From: Myxococcaceae bacterium
GTDB taxonomy: Bacteria > Myxococcota > Myxococcia > Myxococcales > Myxococcaceae
Direction: 5' to 3'
Assembly (NCBI GenBank): GCA_020247085.1
Contig: JADCJJ010000270.1
Span: 1-40,657, forward strand
DNA: 40,657 nt
Position 1 is the stretch's first letter. Each line of letters opens with the position of its first letter. The notes under the pieces were generated by a model, which did not search any database, was not told the origin of the DNA, and saw nothing but the letters and a program-made list of their open reading frames with translations. Positions 26,035 to 33,965 of this stretch are shown here, piece after piece. Position numbers and translations under genes: made by a program.

Positions 26035-27815
26035 TGGACGTCTACCTCTCTACCGGACTCGCCCGGCTCACCGACGCCGACGTCCTCGGTGAGGGGGGAG
26101 AGGCGCGCGTGTTCCGCTTTCAGGGCCGGGCGGTGAAGGTCTTCCACCCGGTGGCGGTCAGAGACGCCGCCGGCCAGGCAGCGCGCGCGACGAAGCTCGC
26201 GAAGCTGGCCCGCTTTCCGGCGCGCCTGCCACCGGCGGTGCTGGGCCCGCTCGAGCTCGCCCGCGGCGCGCGGGGTGACGTCGTCGGCTTCGTGATGCGC
26301 CTCGTCGAGGGAGAAGACGCCAGCCGGCTCTCGCAGCGGCGCGCCCGCGAGGGCCGGGTTCCCAACGACCGCGTCACCGCGCTCTTCTCCGCGCTGGCCC
26401 GCACCCTGGGCGGGCTCCACGCGCAGGGCGTCGTGGTGGGGGACCTCAACGACGGCAACGTGCTGGTGCCGGCCGACGGGGGCGCGCCCTGCCTCATCGA
26501 CGCCGACTCGATGCAGTTCGACGGGCTGCCCTGCGCCGTCGGCCACGAGCGCTTCCTCGACCCCCGGCTCTACGGCGTCGACCTGACGGCGGCGCCGCGC
26601 TTCGACGCCGGCTCCGACTGGTACGCCTTCGCGGTGATGCTCTTCTCGTCGTGGCTCTACGTGCACCCCTTCGGCGGCACGCACCCGCGCCTGGGCACGT
26701 TGCTCCGCCGCGCCGAGGCTGGCCACTCGGTGCTGCGCGACGACGTGGTGGCGCCGCGCGTCGCCGCGTCGTGGAGGACCCTGCCCGACGACGCGCTGCA
26801 CTGGTTCCGCGGCGTCTTCGAGGACGGGCAGCGCGCCCCGCCGCCGCTGACGCTGTGGCGCACCGCGTTCTCGGTCTGCGCATGCGGCGTCGAGCACGCC
26901 CGCCCGGCGTGCCCCACCTGTCAAGCGCTGGGGCCGCTCTCGACGCGGCCCGCGCTGCGCGTGAAGGGGCGGTGCACCGCGCGGGTGCTCCGGCAGACGA
27001 CGGGGCGCGTGGTGGCGGCGGCGATGCAGGGGGGCGTTCGCCTCGTCATCGAGCAGGACGGCGCCCTCCGTCGCGAGGACGGCGGCGTGGTGCTCGAGCG
27101 CCCGCTGGGACCCGGAGAGCGCGCCGTCATCGCCGGCGCCTCGACGTGGCTCGTTGACCGCCGCGGCGGCCTCACCCGCGTCGAGCATGGCCGCGCCGTC
27201 GAGCGGGCTCAGACGAGCGTGGCTCCGGGAGGGCCCCTGCTGGCCGCGTCCACCACCGCGACGTACCGCGCCGAGCACGAGTGGCTCGTCGACCAGGTGA
27301 CGGGGGCCCGCGTCGGCCAGGTGCTCGAGGGCCAGACGTGGGTGTGGACCGGCGAGCGCCTGGGCCTCGGCTTCTACCGGGCGGGCGGGGTGACGGTGGC
27401 GTTCCTGCTGCGCGCCGGCCGGCCTGGCCTCAAGCAGCTGCCCGACGTCGGCTGGACTGGCCGCGTCGTCTCGGCGCACGCCGCCTTCGACGCTGGCCAC
27501 GCGTTGCTCACCGTGACCACCGAGACGGGCGCGAGAGACGTGGTGCGGCGCTGGCTATTCTCCGATTCGGGGGCGCTCCTCGGCGCCTCGCCCGATGGCC
27601 CCCGCGGCCACGCGGCGCTGCTGGGAGGCCGCGTCGTCGTCGGCACCGACGCCGGGCTCGTGTCGCTGTCCAACTCGGCCGGGGTGCTCGCCGAGGGCAC
27701 GTGCTTCACCGACACCCAGCCCTTCGTGAGCGCGCAGGACGAGCTCCTGCCCCAGCCCGACGGCAGCCTCGTCGTCGTCGGCGCCAGAGACGTCGTCCAG
27801 CTGTCGCTGTCGTAG
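26034..27815 (+). CDS. YegI-like protein kinase fused to a zinc ribbon and predicted beta-propeller
   Basis: The protein has 593 residues. Residues ~12-270 are a divergent kinase: glycine loop GEGGEARVF, Lys35 (AVKVF), catalytic loop GDLNDGNVLV with Asp137 and Asn142, and IDADS in place of DFG (Asp156). The GDxNxxN and DxDS wording is that of kinases in TerY-P type triads rather than Hanks kinases. Cys282, Cys284, Cys293 and Cys296 (CACG ... CPTC) form a small zinc ribbon. Residues ~310-593 are repeated beta strands (WLVDRRGGL, WVWTGERLGL, VVVGTDAGLVSL) suggesting a propeller. Start overlaps the PP2C stop (TGATG). Probably phosphorylates a partner that the PP2C dephosphorylates. Confidence 0.9.
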   Translation: MDVYLSTGLARLTDADVLGEGGEARVFRFQGRAVKVFHPVAVRDAAGQAARATKLAKLARFPARLPPAVLGPLELARGARGDVVGFVMRLVEGEDASRLSQRRAREGRVPNDRVTALFSALARTLGGLHAQGVVVGDLNDGNVLVPADGGAPCLIDADSMQFDGLPCAVGHERFLDPRLYGVDLTAAPRFDAGSDWYAFAVMLFSSWLYVHPFGGTHPRLGTLLRRAEAGHSVLRDDVVAPRVAASWRTLPDDALHWFRGVFEDGQRAPPPLTLWRTAFSVCACGVEHARPACPTCQALGPLSTRPALRVKGRCTARVLRQTTGRVVAAAMQGGVRLVIEQDGALRREDGGVVLERPLGPGERAVIAGASTWLVDRRGGLTRVEHGRAVERAQTSVAPGGPLLAASTTATYRAEHEWLVDQVTGARVGQVLEGQTWVWTGERLGLGFYRAGGVTVAFLLRAGRPGLKQLPDVGWTGRVVSAHAAFDAGHALLTVTTETGARDVVRRWLFSDSGALLGASPDGPRGHAALLGGRVVVGTDAGLVSLSNSAGVLAEGTCFTDTQPFVSAQDELLPQPDGSLVVVGARDVVQLSLS

Positions 27816-27837
27816 TCCCACCCCACCGGAGGTGCCC

Positions 27838-28806
27838 ATGTTGCCGTTGCCAGACTTCTACGAGCCCAGGCAGGTGTCCCAGCTGTACCTCGAGCGCGCC
27901 GGGCTGGTGGCCGACGCCGGCGAGGCGTACGCGAAGCGGCACCGAGTCTCGCCTTCGGGTGCTGACCGCTTCCGCGTCGCGGCCTTCGGCATCGACGTGC
28001 AGGTGGGCTTCTGCACGCCCGGCGCGTCGCTCTTCGTGCCGGGGGCCGTCGAGGACACCACGCGCACCGTCGAGTGGCTGTACCGCAACCTCGACAAGGT
28101 GACGTCGCTGTTCTTCTCGCTCGACACGCACCGCATGTTCCAGATCTTCCACCCCGCCTGGTGGGTCGACGAGAAGGGCCAGCACCCGCCGCCGCTGACG
28201 CCCATCTTCCACGAAGAGGTGCGCGCCGGCCGGTGGACGGCGGTGGCCCACCCGCGCGAGTCGCTCGAGTACGTGAAGAAGCTCGAGGCCACCGGCAAGT
28301 ACGTGCTGACGGTGTGGCCGTACCACACGCTGCTCGGCGGCCTGTCGCACGCGCTGGTGCCCGCGATGATGGAGGCCTCGCTCTTCCACGCCGCGGCGCG
28401 CAAGCACCAGACGCACTTCGAGACGAAGGGCACGCACGCGATGACCGAGAACTACTCGGTGCTGTCGCCCGAGGTGACGGAGCTGTCGGGGCAGGTCGTG
28501 GGCGCCTTCAACACGCCCTTCTTCAAGATGCTGATGGAGCACGACCGTGTCTACGTCTTCGGCCAGGCCAAGAGCCACTGCGTGCGCTCGACGCTCAACG
28601 ACATTCAGGCCCACGTGCTGACGCAGGACCCGGCGCTGGCGACGAAGATCTGGATCCTCGAGGACGCGATGAGCCCGGTGCCCGCCCCGTCGCTCGACCC
28701 GCTGCCGGCGCACCTCGACTTCCCGCGCATCGCCGACGACGCGCTCGCCCAGTGGCGCAAGGCCGGCATGAAGGTGGTGAAGACGACCGACCCGGTCGTG
28801 CTCTGA
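27838..28806 (+). CDS. Nicotinamidase-like isochorismatase-fold hydrolase
   Basis: The protein has 322 residues; the ATG at 27838 follows GGAGG by 6 nt and is preferred to a GTG at 27832. The cysteine-hydrolase triad is visible: Asp53 (GIDVQVGF), Lys197 (ETKGTH) and Cys248 (GQAKSHCVRST). The metal ligands typical of true nicotinamidases are also present: Asp96 and His98 (SLDTHRMF), His105, and His163 in TVWPYH. This favours nicotinamide to nicotinate hydrolysis over isochorismate. It is ~100 residues longer than PncA, mostly at the ends, so substrate remains inferred. With the phosphoribosyltransferase upstream it would complete nicotinamide salvage. 22 bp after the kinase gene. Confidence 0.85.
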   Translation: MLPLPDFYEPRQVSQLYLERAGLVADAGEAYAKRHRVSPSGADRFRVAAFGIDVQVGFCTPGASLFVPGAVEDTTRTVEWLYRNLDKVTSLFFSLDTHRMFQIFHPAWWVDEKGQHPPPLTPIFHEEVRAGRWTAVAHPRESLEYVKKLEATGKYVLTVWPYHTLLGGLSHALVPAMMEASLFHAAARKHQTHFETKGTHAMTENYSVLSPEVTELSGQVVGAFNTPFFKMLMEHDRVYVFGQAKSHCVRSTLNDIQAHVLTQDPALATKIWILEDAMSPVPAPSLDPLPAHLDFPRIADDALAQWRKAGMKVVKTTDPVVL

Positions 28807-28950
28807 AGCCGGCGCGCCGCCGGTGTCCGGCCCCGCCGCCGTGACGCCGCGCGCGCCCCGTCCACCGGCCCCGGCGCGTGTCCGGCGGCCAGCCCCTGCA
28901 GCGCAGCCGTTCCCCAACAGCCGCGGCCCTGCGCCGCGAAGGGAAGCCCC

Positions 28951-29742
28951 ATGTCGAAGCGAGACGATGACGTGTCGAAGTCCCTCTCCAGCGCGGTGGT
29001 GAGCGGCGTCTTGTCACCGCAGACATCGAGCCTGGTGACGGGCCACCTCGGGCCCCTGGTGCTGGCCGGCGCCGCGGGCAAGGCGCTCGAAGACCTGACC
29101 GCGAGCGACGTGACGCTGGTGACGCTGCTGGTCGACGCCAGCGGCTCCATCGCCGACCGCGGGCTCGAGCAGGCCGTGCGCGAGGGCCAGAACGCGCTGC
29201 TCGACGCCTTCGCAGGGGCGAAGGAGAAGGACTCGGTGCTGCTGGCGCTGTGGACGTTCAACGACGAGCAGAAGGTGCTGCACGCGTACGTGCCTGTCGA
29301 CGAGGCGACCCGGCTCGACGCGCGCTCGTACCGGGGCCGCGGCGCGACGCGGCTGTACGACACCTGGTGTGACGCCCTCACCGCGAACGTGGCCTACGCG
29401 CAGCGCTTGCGAGATGGCGGTACGCCGACGCGCTCCATCGTGGTGGTGCTGACGGATGGAGAGGACGTCGGCTCGAAGCGCGGCAGCCGCGAGTGCGCCG
29501 CGCTGTCGAGAGACCTGCTCGCCAGCGAGCTCTTCACCCTGGCCTTCGTCGGCGTCGGCAAGGACGTCGACTTCGGGCTCATCGCCACGGCCATGGGCGT
29601 GCCGCCCGGCTGCGTCCACGTGCAGCGCGACGCCACCGCCGCGGGCCTGCGCCGCACCTTTCAGCTCGTCTCGCGGTCGGCCATTCGCGCCAGCCAGGGC
29701 CGCGTCGCGCCGGGCGTCAACGCCGGCTTCTTTGCGCCCTGA
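28951..29742 (+). CDS. VWA domain protein with intact MIDAS (TerY-like)
   Basis: This 263-residue protein is preceded by AAGGGA and a 144-bp gap. The VWA fold spans about 50-245. All three MIDAS elements are there: DASGS (Asp62), Thr133 in GRGATRLYD, and Asp169 in VLTDGED. It therefore should bind a divalent metal and a partner protein. TerY/YegL-type VWA proteins accompany a PP2C and a YegI-like kinase, exactly the genes found upstream. The N-terminal 45 residues are Ser-rich and could hold phosphorylation sites (inference). No signal peptide. Confidence 0.9.
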   Translation: MSKRDDDVSKSLSSAVVSGVLSPQTSSLVTGHLGPLVLAGAAGKALEDLTASDVTLVTLLVDASGSIADRGLEQAVREGQNALLDAFAGAKEKDSVLLALWTFNDEQKVLHAYVPVDEATRLDARSYRGRGATRLYDTWCDALTANVAYAQRLRDGGTPTRSIVVVLTDGEDVGSKRGSRECAALSRDLLASELFTLAFVGVGKDVDFGLIATAMGVPPGCVHVQRDATAAGLRRTFQLVSRSAIRASQGRVAPGVNAGFFAP

Positions 29743-29835
29743 GACCAGCCGTCGCAAGGGGCGAGCCGTGGCGTGCGGCGCCATGACGTCGCACGTCATG
29801 GACGGCGCTGTCGCGCCGGGAGAGCCTCGCCATGC

Positions 29836-30216
29836 ATGCGCCCTCTCACCTGGCTCTACGGACTCGACGTGGCCCTGCTCGCGACGCACCAGGCCGACGC
29901 GGCGTACTGGCGCGAGTGGGACGTCTTCGGCGTGCCCGGCGGCGTGTCCTTCTTCCTCGCGTTCAACCTGGCGGCGATGGCGCTGCTGCTCGCCGGCTTT
30001 GCGCTGGTGGCCGGCGCGCACCCCCGGGCCAGGGCGGCCGCGTACGCCTGCGCGGCGACCGGCCTCGTGACGTGTGCGATTCACGGGGTGTTCCTGCACC
30101 TCGACCGGCACGCGTTCTGGTCTGCGCCCTCGCTGTTCGTGCTCGGCGGCGTCGCGGCCTGCTCCGTGGCGCTCGCCGCCCAGGCCCGCGGGCGCCAGCC
30201 GCCATCCGTCGGTTGA
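29836..30216 (+). CDS. Small four-helix membrane protein
   Basis: The protein has 126 residues from the ATG at 29836, chosen because the longer frame adds a non-hydrophobic Arg-rich stretch. It has an N-terminal LYGLDVALLATHQADAAYWREW segment (landmark HQADAAYWREW), then three further hydrophobic helices. The His-x-x-Asp-Ala ... Glu-Trp pattern in a short membrane protein resembles DUF6713-like families, but I am not certain. It follows the VWA gene by 93 bp and could belong to the same operon. Confidence 0.65.
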   Translation: MRPLTWLYGLDVALLATHQADAAYWREWDVFGVPGGVSFFLAFNLAAMALLLAGFALVAGAHPRARAAAYACAATGLVTCAIHGVFLHLDRHAFWSAPSLFVLGGVAACSVALAAQARGRQPPSVG

Positions 30217-30334
30217 CCGACCGGCATCGGGAGCGCCTCCCATGACTTCACCGACGCGGACGGCCCGATGCCAACGAGCGACCGGATGTGGACGCCGGGG
30301 CTGATGACGGGCTCCTCGGGGTGGTGGGGGCCGG

Positions 30335-30580
30335 GTGGAAGGGCGCTTCGGCGACCAGGTCCGCGCGCTGCTCGAGGCGGCGCTCCAGGGGCGATGGTCG
30401 TCCAGCGCGGAGGGGGCGCCCGCGGACCTCGTGCTGCTGGTAGGCGTGTCGGGCCGCGTGGCCGCCCAGCACCGGCTGCGCGAGGCGAAGGCCTACGCCG
30501 CGGAGCGCGGGGTGTCGGTGGAGTGGTGGTGCTGCGCTGGCGGCGGGCGTGGGGCCTGGCCCCCCGCGGGCGCCGACTGA
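30335..30580 (+). CDS. Short hypothetical protein (81 aa)
   Basis: A GTG start at 30335 is the only start after an in-frame stop. Codon use is strongly of the genome's type (nearly all third positions G or C), which supports coding. The first ~65 residues form a plausible alpha/beta fold with LVLLVGVSGRV; the tail is low complexity. No family recognised. It could be a remnant of a larger gene. Confidence 0.5.
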   Translation: MEGRFGDQVRALLEAALQGRWSSSAEGAPADLVLLVGVSGRVAAQHRLREAKAYAAERGVSVEWWCCAGGGRGAWPPAGAD

Positions 30581-30596
30581 CCGACGGTTCGGGCTG

Positions 30597-30791
30597 TCAG
30601 GGGCAGCGTGCCCAGCGACAGGTTGAAGAGCGCGGCGCGTCGAGCCGCGAACGCTTCGCGTTCATCGTGAGCTCAACGCCGTCGCTGAGGGTGTCGCACA
30701 GGGCCATGTGGTGCAGGAAGGCGTGGTGAAGGCCGACCCACCATGCGCGCTCGGCTCGCAGACGAATGGAGACCCGAGGCCAGCGAATCAC
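30597..30791 (-). CDS. Possible short gene or 3' half of a broken gene
   Basis: It encodes a 64-residue frame starting at GTG 30791, which overlaps the TGA of the neighbouring minus-strand frame as GTGA. The sequence (RAERAWWVGLHHAFLHHMAL) looks like a real protein, not GC noise. Either two coupled small genes or one gene with a frameshift near 30790-30840 is possible. The 30581-31312 stretch contains nothing else I can support. Confidence 0.35.
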   Translation of the reverse strand: MIRWPRVSIRLRAERAWWVGLHHAFLHHMALCDTLSDGVELTMNAKRSRLDAPRSSTCRWARCP

Positions 30792-31093
30792 CTGGGCGAG
30801 GGCATCGACACGGGCTTCGAGCTCGTGCTGTCCGGCAACAGCTGGAGCCGCGAATGGCCGATGCCCTCGATGGTCGAATGGAGTTTCCGGAGCGCCTGCG
30901 CCTGGGGCGCGGGCACCCACCAGAGACAAATGAGGCGGCTGACGAGGCCGTCCTGCGTCTCGCGCACGGCGAGCGTCAAGGCCGTCTCGCCGGCGGGCGG
31001 CTCCGGCAGCCACTGAGGGGCTGGCGAGTGAAGTGCGGCAGGTGTCGGCGAAGGAGCCGCTGATGCACGCGCCGAGTTGAAGACACGCACCAT
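30788..31093 (-). CDS. Possible hypothetical protein (101 aa), perhaps the 5' half of a broken gene
   Basis: The frame from ATG 31093 contains a protein-like core with WLPEPPAGETALTL and VSRLICLWWVPAPQAQ and good codon bias, although the first 30 residues are low complexity and no ribosome-binding site is evident. Its end overlaps the next minus-strand frame. No family recognised. Confidence 0.35.
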   Translation of the reverse strand: MVRVFNSARASAAPSPTPAALHSPAPQWLPEPPAGETALTLAVRETQDGLVSRLICLWWVPAPQAQALRKLHSTIEGIGHSRLQLLPDSTSSKPVSMPSPR

Positions 31094-31312
31094 CGACGTG
31101 CGTCTTTTCGAGACCGGGCGTGCAGTGGGGCGCGGAACGAGGAGCTCGAGCGCACGCTGGCCGCGCGGATGAAGGCGAACGAGGGCCTCTCTCGCACCGG
31201 TGGCAATTTGTCCCCGCTCGGGCGCGCCAGACGACACTGACGGGTGCTGTCCAGCCTCCCCGCCAGCCAGAAGACTTGGGCGCTGTCCGTCCCTGCGGGA
31301 GGATGTGCGCCG

Positions 31313-31855
31313 ATGGCGGACGAGCGGACCCAACGCTTCAACGAGCTCTACCGCCGCTTCGCGCCCACCGTCTTCCGTCGCGCGGCCGCGCTGCTGGGCG
31401 GTGACGAGGCCGCCGCGCAGGACATCACGCAAGAGGTCTTCCTCGGTTACTTCAAGAACGAGGGCCGGCTGCGAGGTGAGGCGAGCCCCTTCACCGTGCT
31501 GTACCAGATGGCCACCTACCAGGCGGTCGACCGGCTGCGGTACCGGGCGCGGTGGCACGGCACGCTCAGGGCCCTGCCCGACGACGAGGCCGCGCTCGAC
31601 GAGGTGAGCCAGCTCCCCGCGGCGGAGTCGGCGAACGCCCGCGTCGACGCCATGCACGACCTGGCGCTGCTGACGAAGGGCGAAGACGAGCGGACACTCA
31701 CCTGCGCGGTGCTGTATTTCGTCGAGGGCTACACCACCGAAGAGGTGGCGCAGTCACTCGACCTCTCGCGCAAGACGGTGGGCCGGGCATTGGCGGCCTT
31801 CGCCGAGCGAGCCAACAAACGCGCCGAGCGCTTCACCGTGAAAGGCACCACATGA
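31313..31855 (+). CDS. ECF-type sigma factor heading a caspase operon
   Basis: The protein has 180 residues; the ATG at 31313 follows GGGAGGA by about 10 nt. Region 2 is residues ~8-75 (RFAPTVFRRAAALLGGDEAA, QDITQEVF, then YQMATYQAVDRLR) and region 4 is ~120-170 (YFVEGYTTEEVAQSLDLSRK). It is followed by a membrane anti-sigma-like gene with an ATGA overlap, the usual arrangement for an ECF sigma/anti-sigma pair. The operon continues with a caspase-like gene. Confidence 0.92.
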   Translation: MADERTQRFNELYRRFAPTVFRRAAALLGGDEAAAQDITQEVFLGYFKNEGRLRGEASPFTVLYQMATYQAVDRLRYRARWHGTLRALPDDEAALDEVSQLPAAESANARVDAMHDLALLTKGEDERTLTCAVLYFVEGYTTEEVAQSLDLSRKTVGRALAAFAERANKRAERFTVKGTT

Positions 31856-32586
31856 GCGCGGCCCGCCGCCCACCGCCCGACGCGCTGCTCGAGCGCTATC
31901 TGGCGAACGACCTCTCCCCCGAGGCCCGTGCAGCCATCGACGCCGCGCTGGACGAGTCACCCGAGGTGCGGGCACGCCTCGAGGCCTTGCGCGCCGACAG
32001 CGCAGCCTTTCTCGTCAAGCACCCGCCCGGCCCCGTCGCCGCTCGCCTCGAGCCGACGCGTCGACGGTGGTCGGTGTGGGTTCCTCTCGTGCTCGCCTCG
32101 ACCGCGGCGGCCGTGCTCGTCGTGCTGCGAGCACCTGACGAGGAAGAGTCGACGACGAAGGGCGCCATCACCATGACGGCGTATCGACAGACAGCCGACG
32201 GGGGCGCCGAGCCGCTCCTGGCCGGCGCGCGCGTGATGCCTGGAGACAAGGTGCGCTTCAGGGTGACGGCGCCCGACGGGTATGTCGCCATTCTCTCGCG
32301 AGACGGCGCCGGCACCGTGTCGACCTACTTCCCGTACGGTGGAGCGACGGCGGCGGCGTTCGACTCGAGGCAGCCGCTCCTCCCCATGGCCATCGCGCTC
32401 GACGAGGTCGAGGGGCGCGAGCTCGTCTGGGCCGTGCATGGGCAGGCGGCGTTCTCCTTGTCGCCGCTGGTGAAGCAGCTCGAGGCCGGGAAAGCGCCCT
32501 CGGGCCCCGGGCTCTCCGTCACCGCGCTCGGCTGGGAGAAGCCCGCCACACGCGCGCCCCGCGATGACCCGAGCGCGGCCGAGTGA
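31852..32586 (+). CDS. Membrane anti-sigma-like protein without zinc ligands, DUF4384-like outer domain
   Basis: The protein has 244 residues. Residues ~10-50 (LLERYLANDLSPEARAAIDA, then DESPEVRARLEALRAD) follow the anti-sigma domain layout, but the Cys pair of the usual CPECR is replaced by Ser/Pro-Glu-Val, so zinc cannot be bound in the normal way. One transmembrane helix lies at ~72-92. The exported part (~100-235), with RFRVTAPDGYVAILSRD and STYFPYGG, resembles DUF4384 domains often linked to caspase-like proteins. Probably holds the upstream sigma factor at the membrane until a signal arrives; that role is inferred from gene order and layout. Confidence 0.8.
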   Translation: MSAARRPPPDALLERYLANDLSPEARAAIDAALDESPEVRARLEALRADSAAFLVKHPPGPVAARLEPTRRRWSVWVPLVLASTAAAVLVVLRAPDEEESTTKGAITMTAYRQTADGGAEPLLAGARVMPGDKVRFRVTAPDGYVAILSRDGAGTVSTYFPYGGATAAAFDSRQPLLPMAIALDEVEGRELVWAVHGQAAFSLSPLVKQLEAGKAPSGPGLSVTALGWEKPATRAPRDDPSAAE

Positions 32587-33965
32587 GCCTGGCGCCAGCA
32601 CGCCGACGCCACACCCCCGCGGCGCCCCAGCCCCGCCTTCGCGAGGCGTTCGCCTGGTGCTACGGCAGCGCGGTGCAGCAGTGTCTCCCGCTCCTGCTGG
32701 TTCTCGTGTTCAGCGCCGGTGCGGCGAGGGCCGAGGAGCGCTTCGCCCTCGTCATCGGCGCCAACACCGGTTGGGAGCTCGACAAGCCCCTCAAGCACGC
32801 CCAGTCCGACGCCGAGCGCATGGCCTCGGTGCTCGTCGAACTCGGCCGCTTCAGGAAAGACCGCGTCACCGTGCTGCTCGACCCTGATACGAGCGTGGTG
32901 CGGGCGCGGCTCGACGCGCTCTCCATGCTCGCCGCGAAGGCGACGGGCCCAACGCTCGTCTTCGTCTACTACTCGGGCCACTCCGACAGCCGCACGTTGC
33001 ACCTGCGGGGAACGCCAGCGCTCGGACTCGAGGAGCTCTCGACGCGCTTGCGCGACGTCCAGGCCACCGTCCGCGTCGGCGTCATCGATGCGTGCCAGGC
33101 CGGCGCGATTCTGGGCACGAAGGGCGGCACCCCGGTGGCGGCGTTTGACGTGGAGGTGGTCGACGAGCTCACGGTGCGCGGTCTCGCCGTGCTGACGTCG
33201 AGCGGCGCCGACGAGCTGTCACAAGAGACGCGCGCGCTCCAGGGTTCCGTCTTCACGCACCACTTCGTCTCGGGCCTGCGCGGCGCGGCGGACACGGACC
33301 AGAACGGCCAGGTGACGCTCTCGGAGTCGTATCTCTATGCGCATGGACGCACCGAGGCGGACACCGCGGCGACGCTGGTGCCGCAGAAGCCGGCGTTCCG
33401 GTACGAGCTCAAGGGTGAAGGCGAGCTGGTGATGAGCTGGCCGGCCGAAGCGAGCGCGAAGCTGGTGCTGCCGAAGGGCCCCTCGTCGCGCGTGGTGGTG
33501 GTGGACGAGGCCGAGAAGCTGGTGGTGGCCGAGGGGCGCTCAGACGAGGCGCGCGAGGTGATGGTGGCGCTGGTGCCAGGCCGCTACGTGGTGAAGCAGG
33601 TGCTGCCCGAGACGCTCAACGTGGCCCCGGTGACGCTCGGCGCCGGCAGCCGGTTGAGCCTCGCTTCGCTCTCGTTCACCAGCACGCCCCGTCGCGGAGG
33701 CTTCGTGAAGGGCAGCGAGGTGGTGGGCGCGGTGGTCGAACACCCGCGGGGGGCCTTCTGGTTCGTCGCCAGCGCCGCGGTGGTGGCCGGCGTGGCGTGG
33801 GCGGTGACGGGTGGCATGACGTTGAGTTCGCGCAGCCAGTACGCGCAGCTCGGCCGGCCCTTCACCGTGGACGAGTCGCGCACGCTCAGTGGCTGGGCGC
33901 TTGCGTCTGACATCACCATGGGCCTCACCGCCGCCCTCGCGCTCGGAGCGGTCTTCACATGGTGA
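32583..33965 (+). CDS. Exported caspase-like (C14) protease with membrane-anchored C-terminus
   Basis: The protein has 460 residues from the GTG overlapping the previous stop (GTGA). An internal GTG at 32673 gives a cleaner signal peptide (QQCLPLLLVLVFSAGAARA) and may be the real start. The caspase-like p20 domain spans ~52-230 with ERFALVIGAN, catalytic His133 (YYSGHSDS) and Cys171 (IDACQAG). Residues 237-248 are a canonical EF-hand loop (DTDQNGQVTLSE), so calcium control is possible. Residues ~290-385 are beta-rich, and two hydrophobic helices end the protein. The catalytic dyad is intact, so it should be an active metacaspase-type peptidase facing the periplasm. Confidence 0.92.
   Translation: MSLAPARRRHTPAAPQPRLREAFAWCYGSAVQQCLPLLLVLVFSAGAARAEERFALVIGANTGWELDKPLKHAQSDAERMASVLVELGRFRKDRVTVLLDPDTSVVRARLDALSMLAAKATGPTLVFVYYSGHSDSRTLHLRGTPALGLEELSTRLRDVQATVRVGVIDACQAGAILGTKGGTPVAAFDVEVVDELTVRGLAVLTSSGADELSQETRALQGSVFTHHFVSGLRGAADTDQNGQVTLSESYLYAHGRTEADTAATLVPQKPAFRYELKGEGELVMSWPAEASAKLVLPKGPSSRVVVVDEAEKLVVAEGRSDEAREVMVALVPGRYVVKQVLPETLNVAPVTLGAGSRLSLASLSFTSTPRRGGFVKGSEVVGAVVEHPRGAFWFVASAAVVAGVAWAVTGGMTLSSRSQYAQLGRPFTVDESRTLSGWALASDITMGLTAALALGAVFTW

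Noticed and set aside
25791-27500. 569-codon minus-strand frame opposite the kinase
   Set aside because: Ala/Arg/His-rich antisense shadow; kinase motifs are on the plus strand.
28807-28950. GC-rich inverted repeats after the nicotinamidase-like gene as a terminator
   Set aside because: Stem is possible but there is no T run, and the VWA gene follows on the same strand.
30708-31016. Plus-strand 102-codon frame
   Set aside because: Antisense to the more protein-like minus-strand frames and poorer in codon bias.
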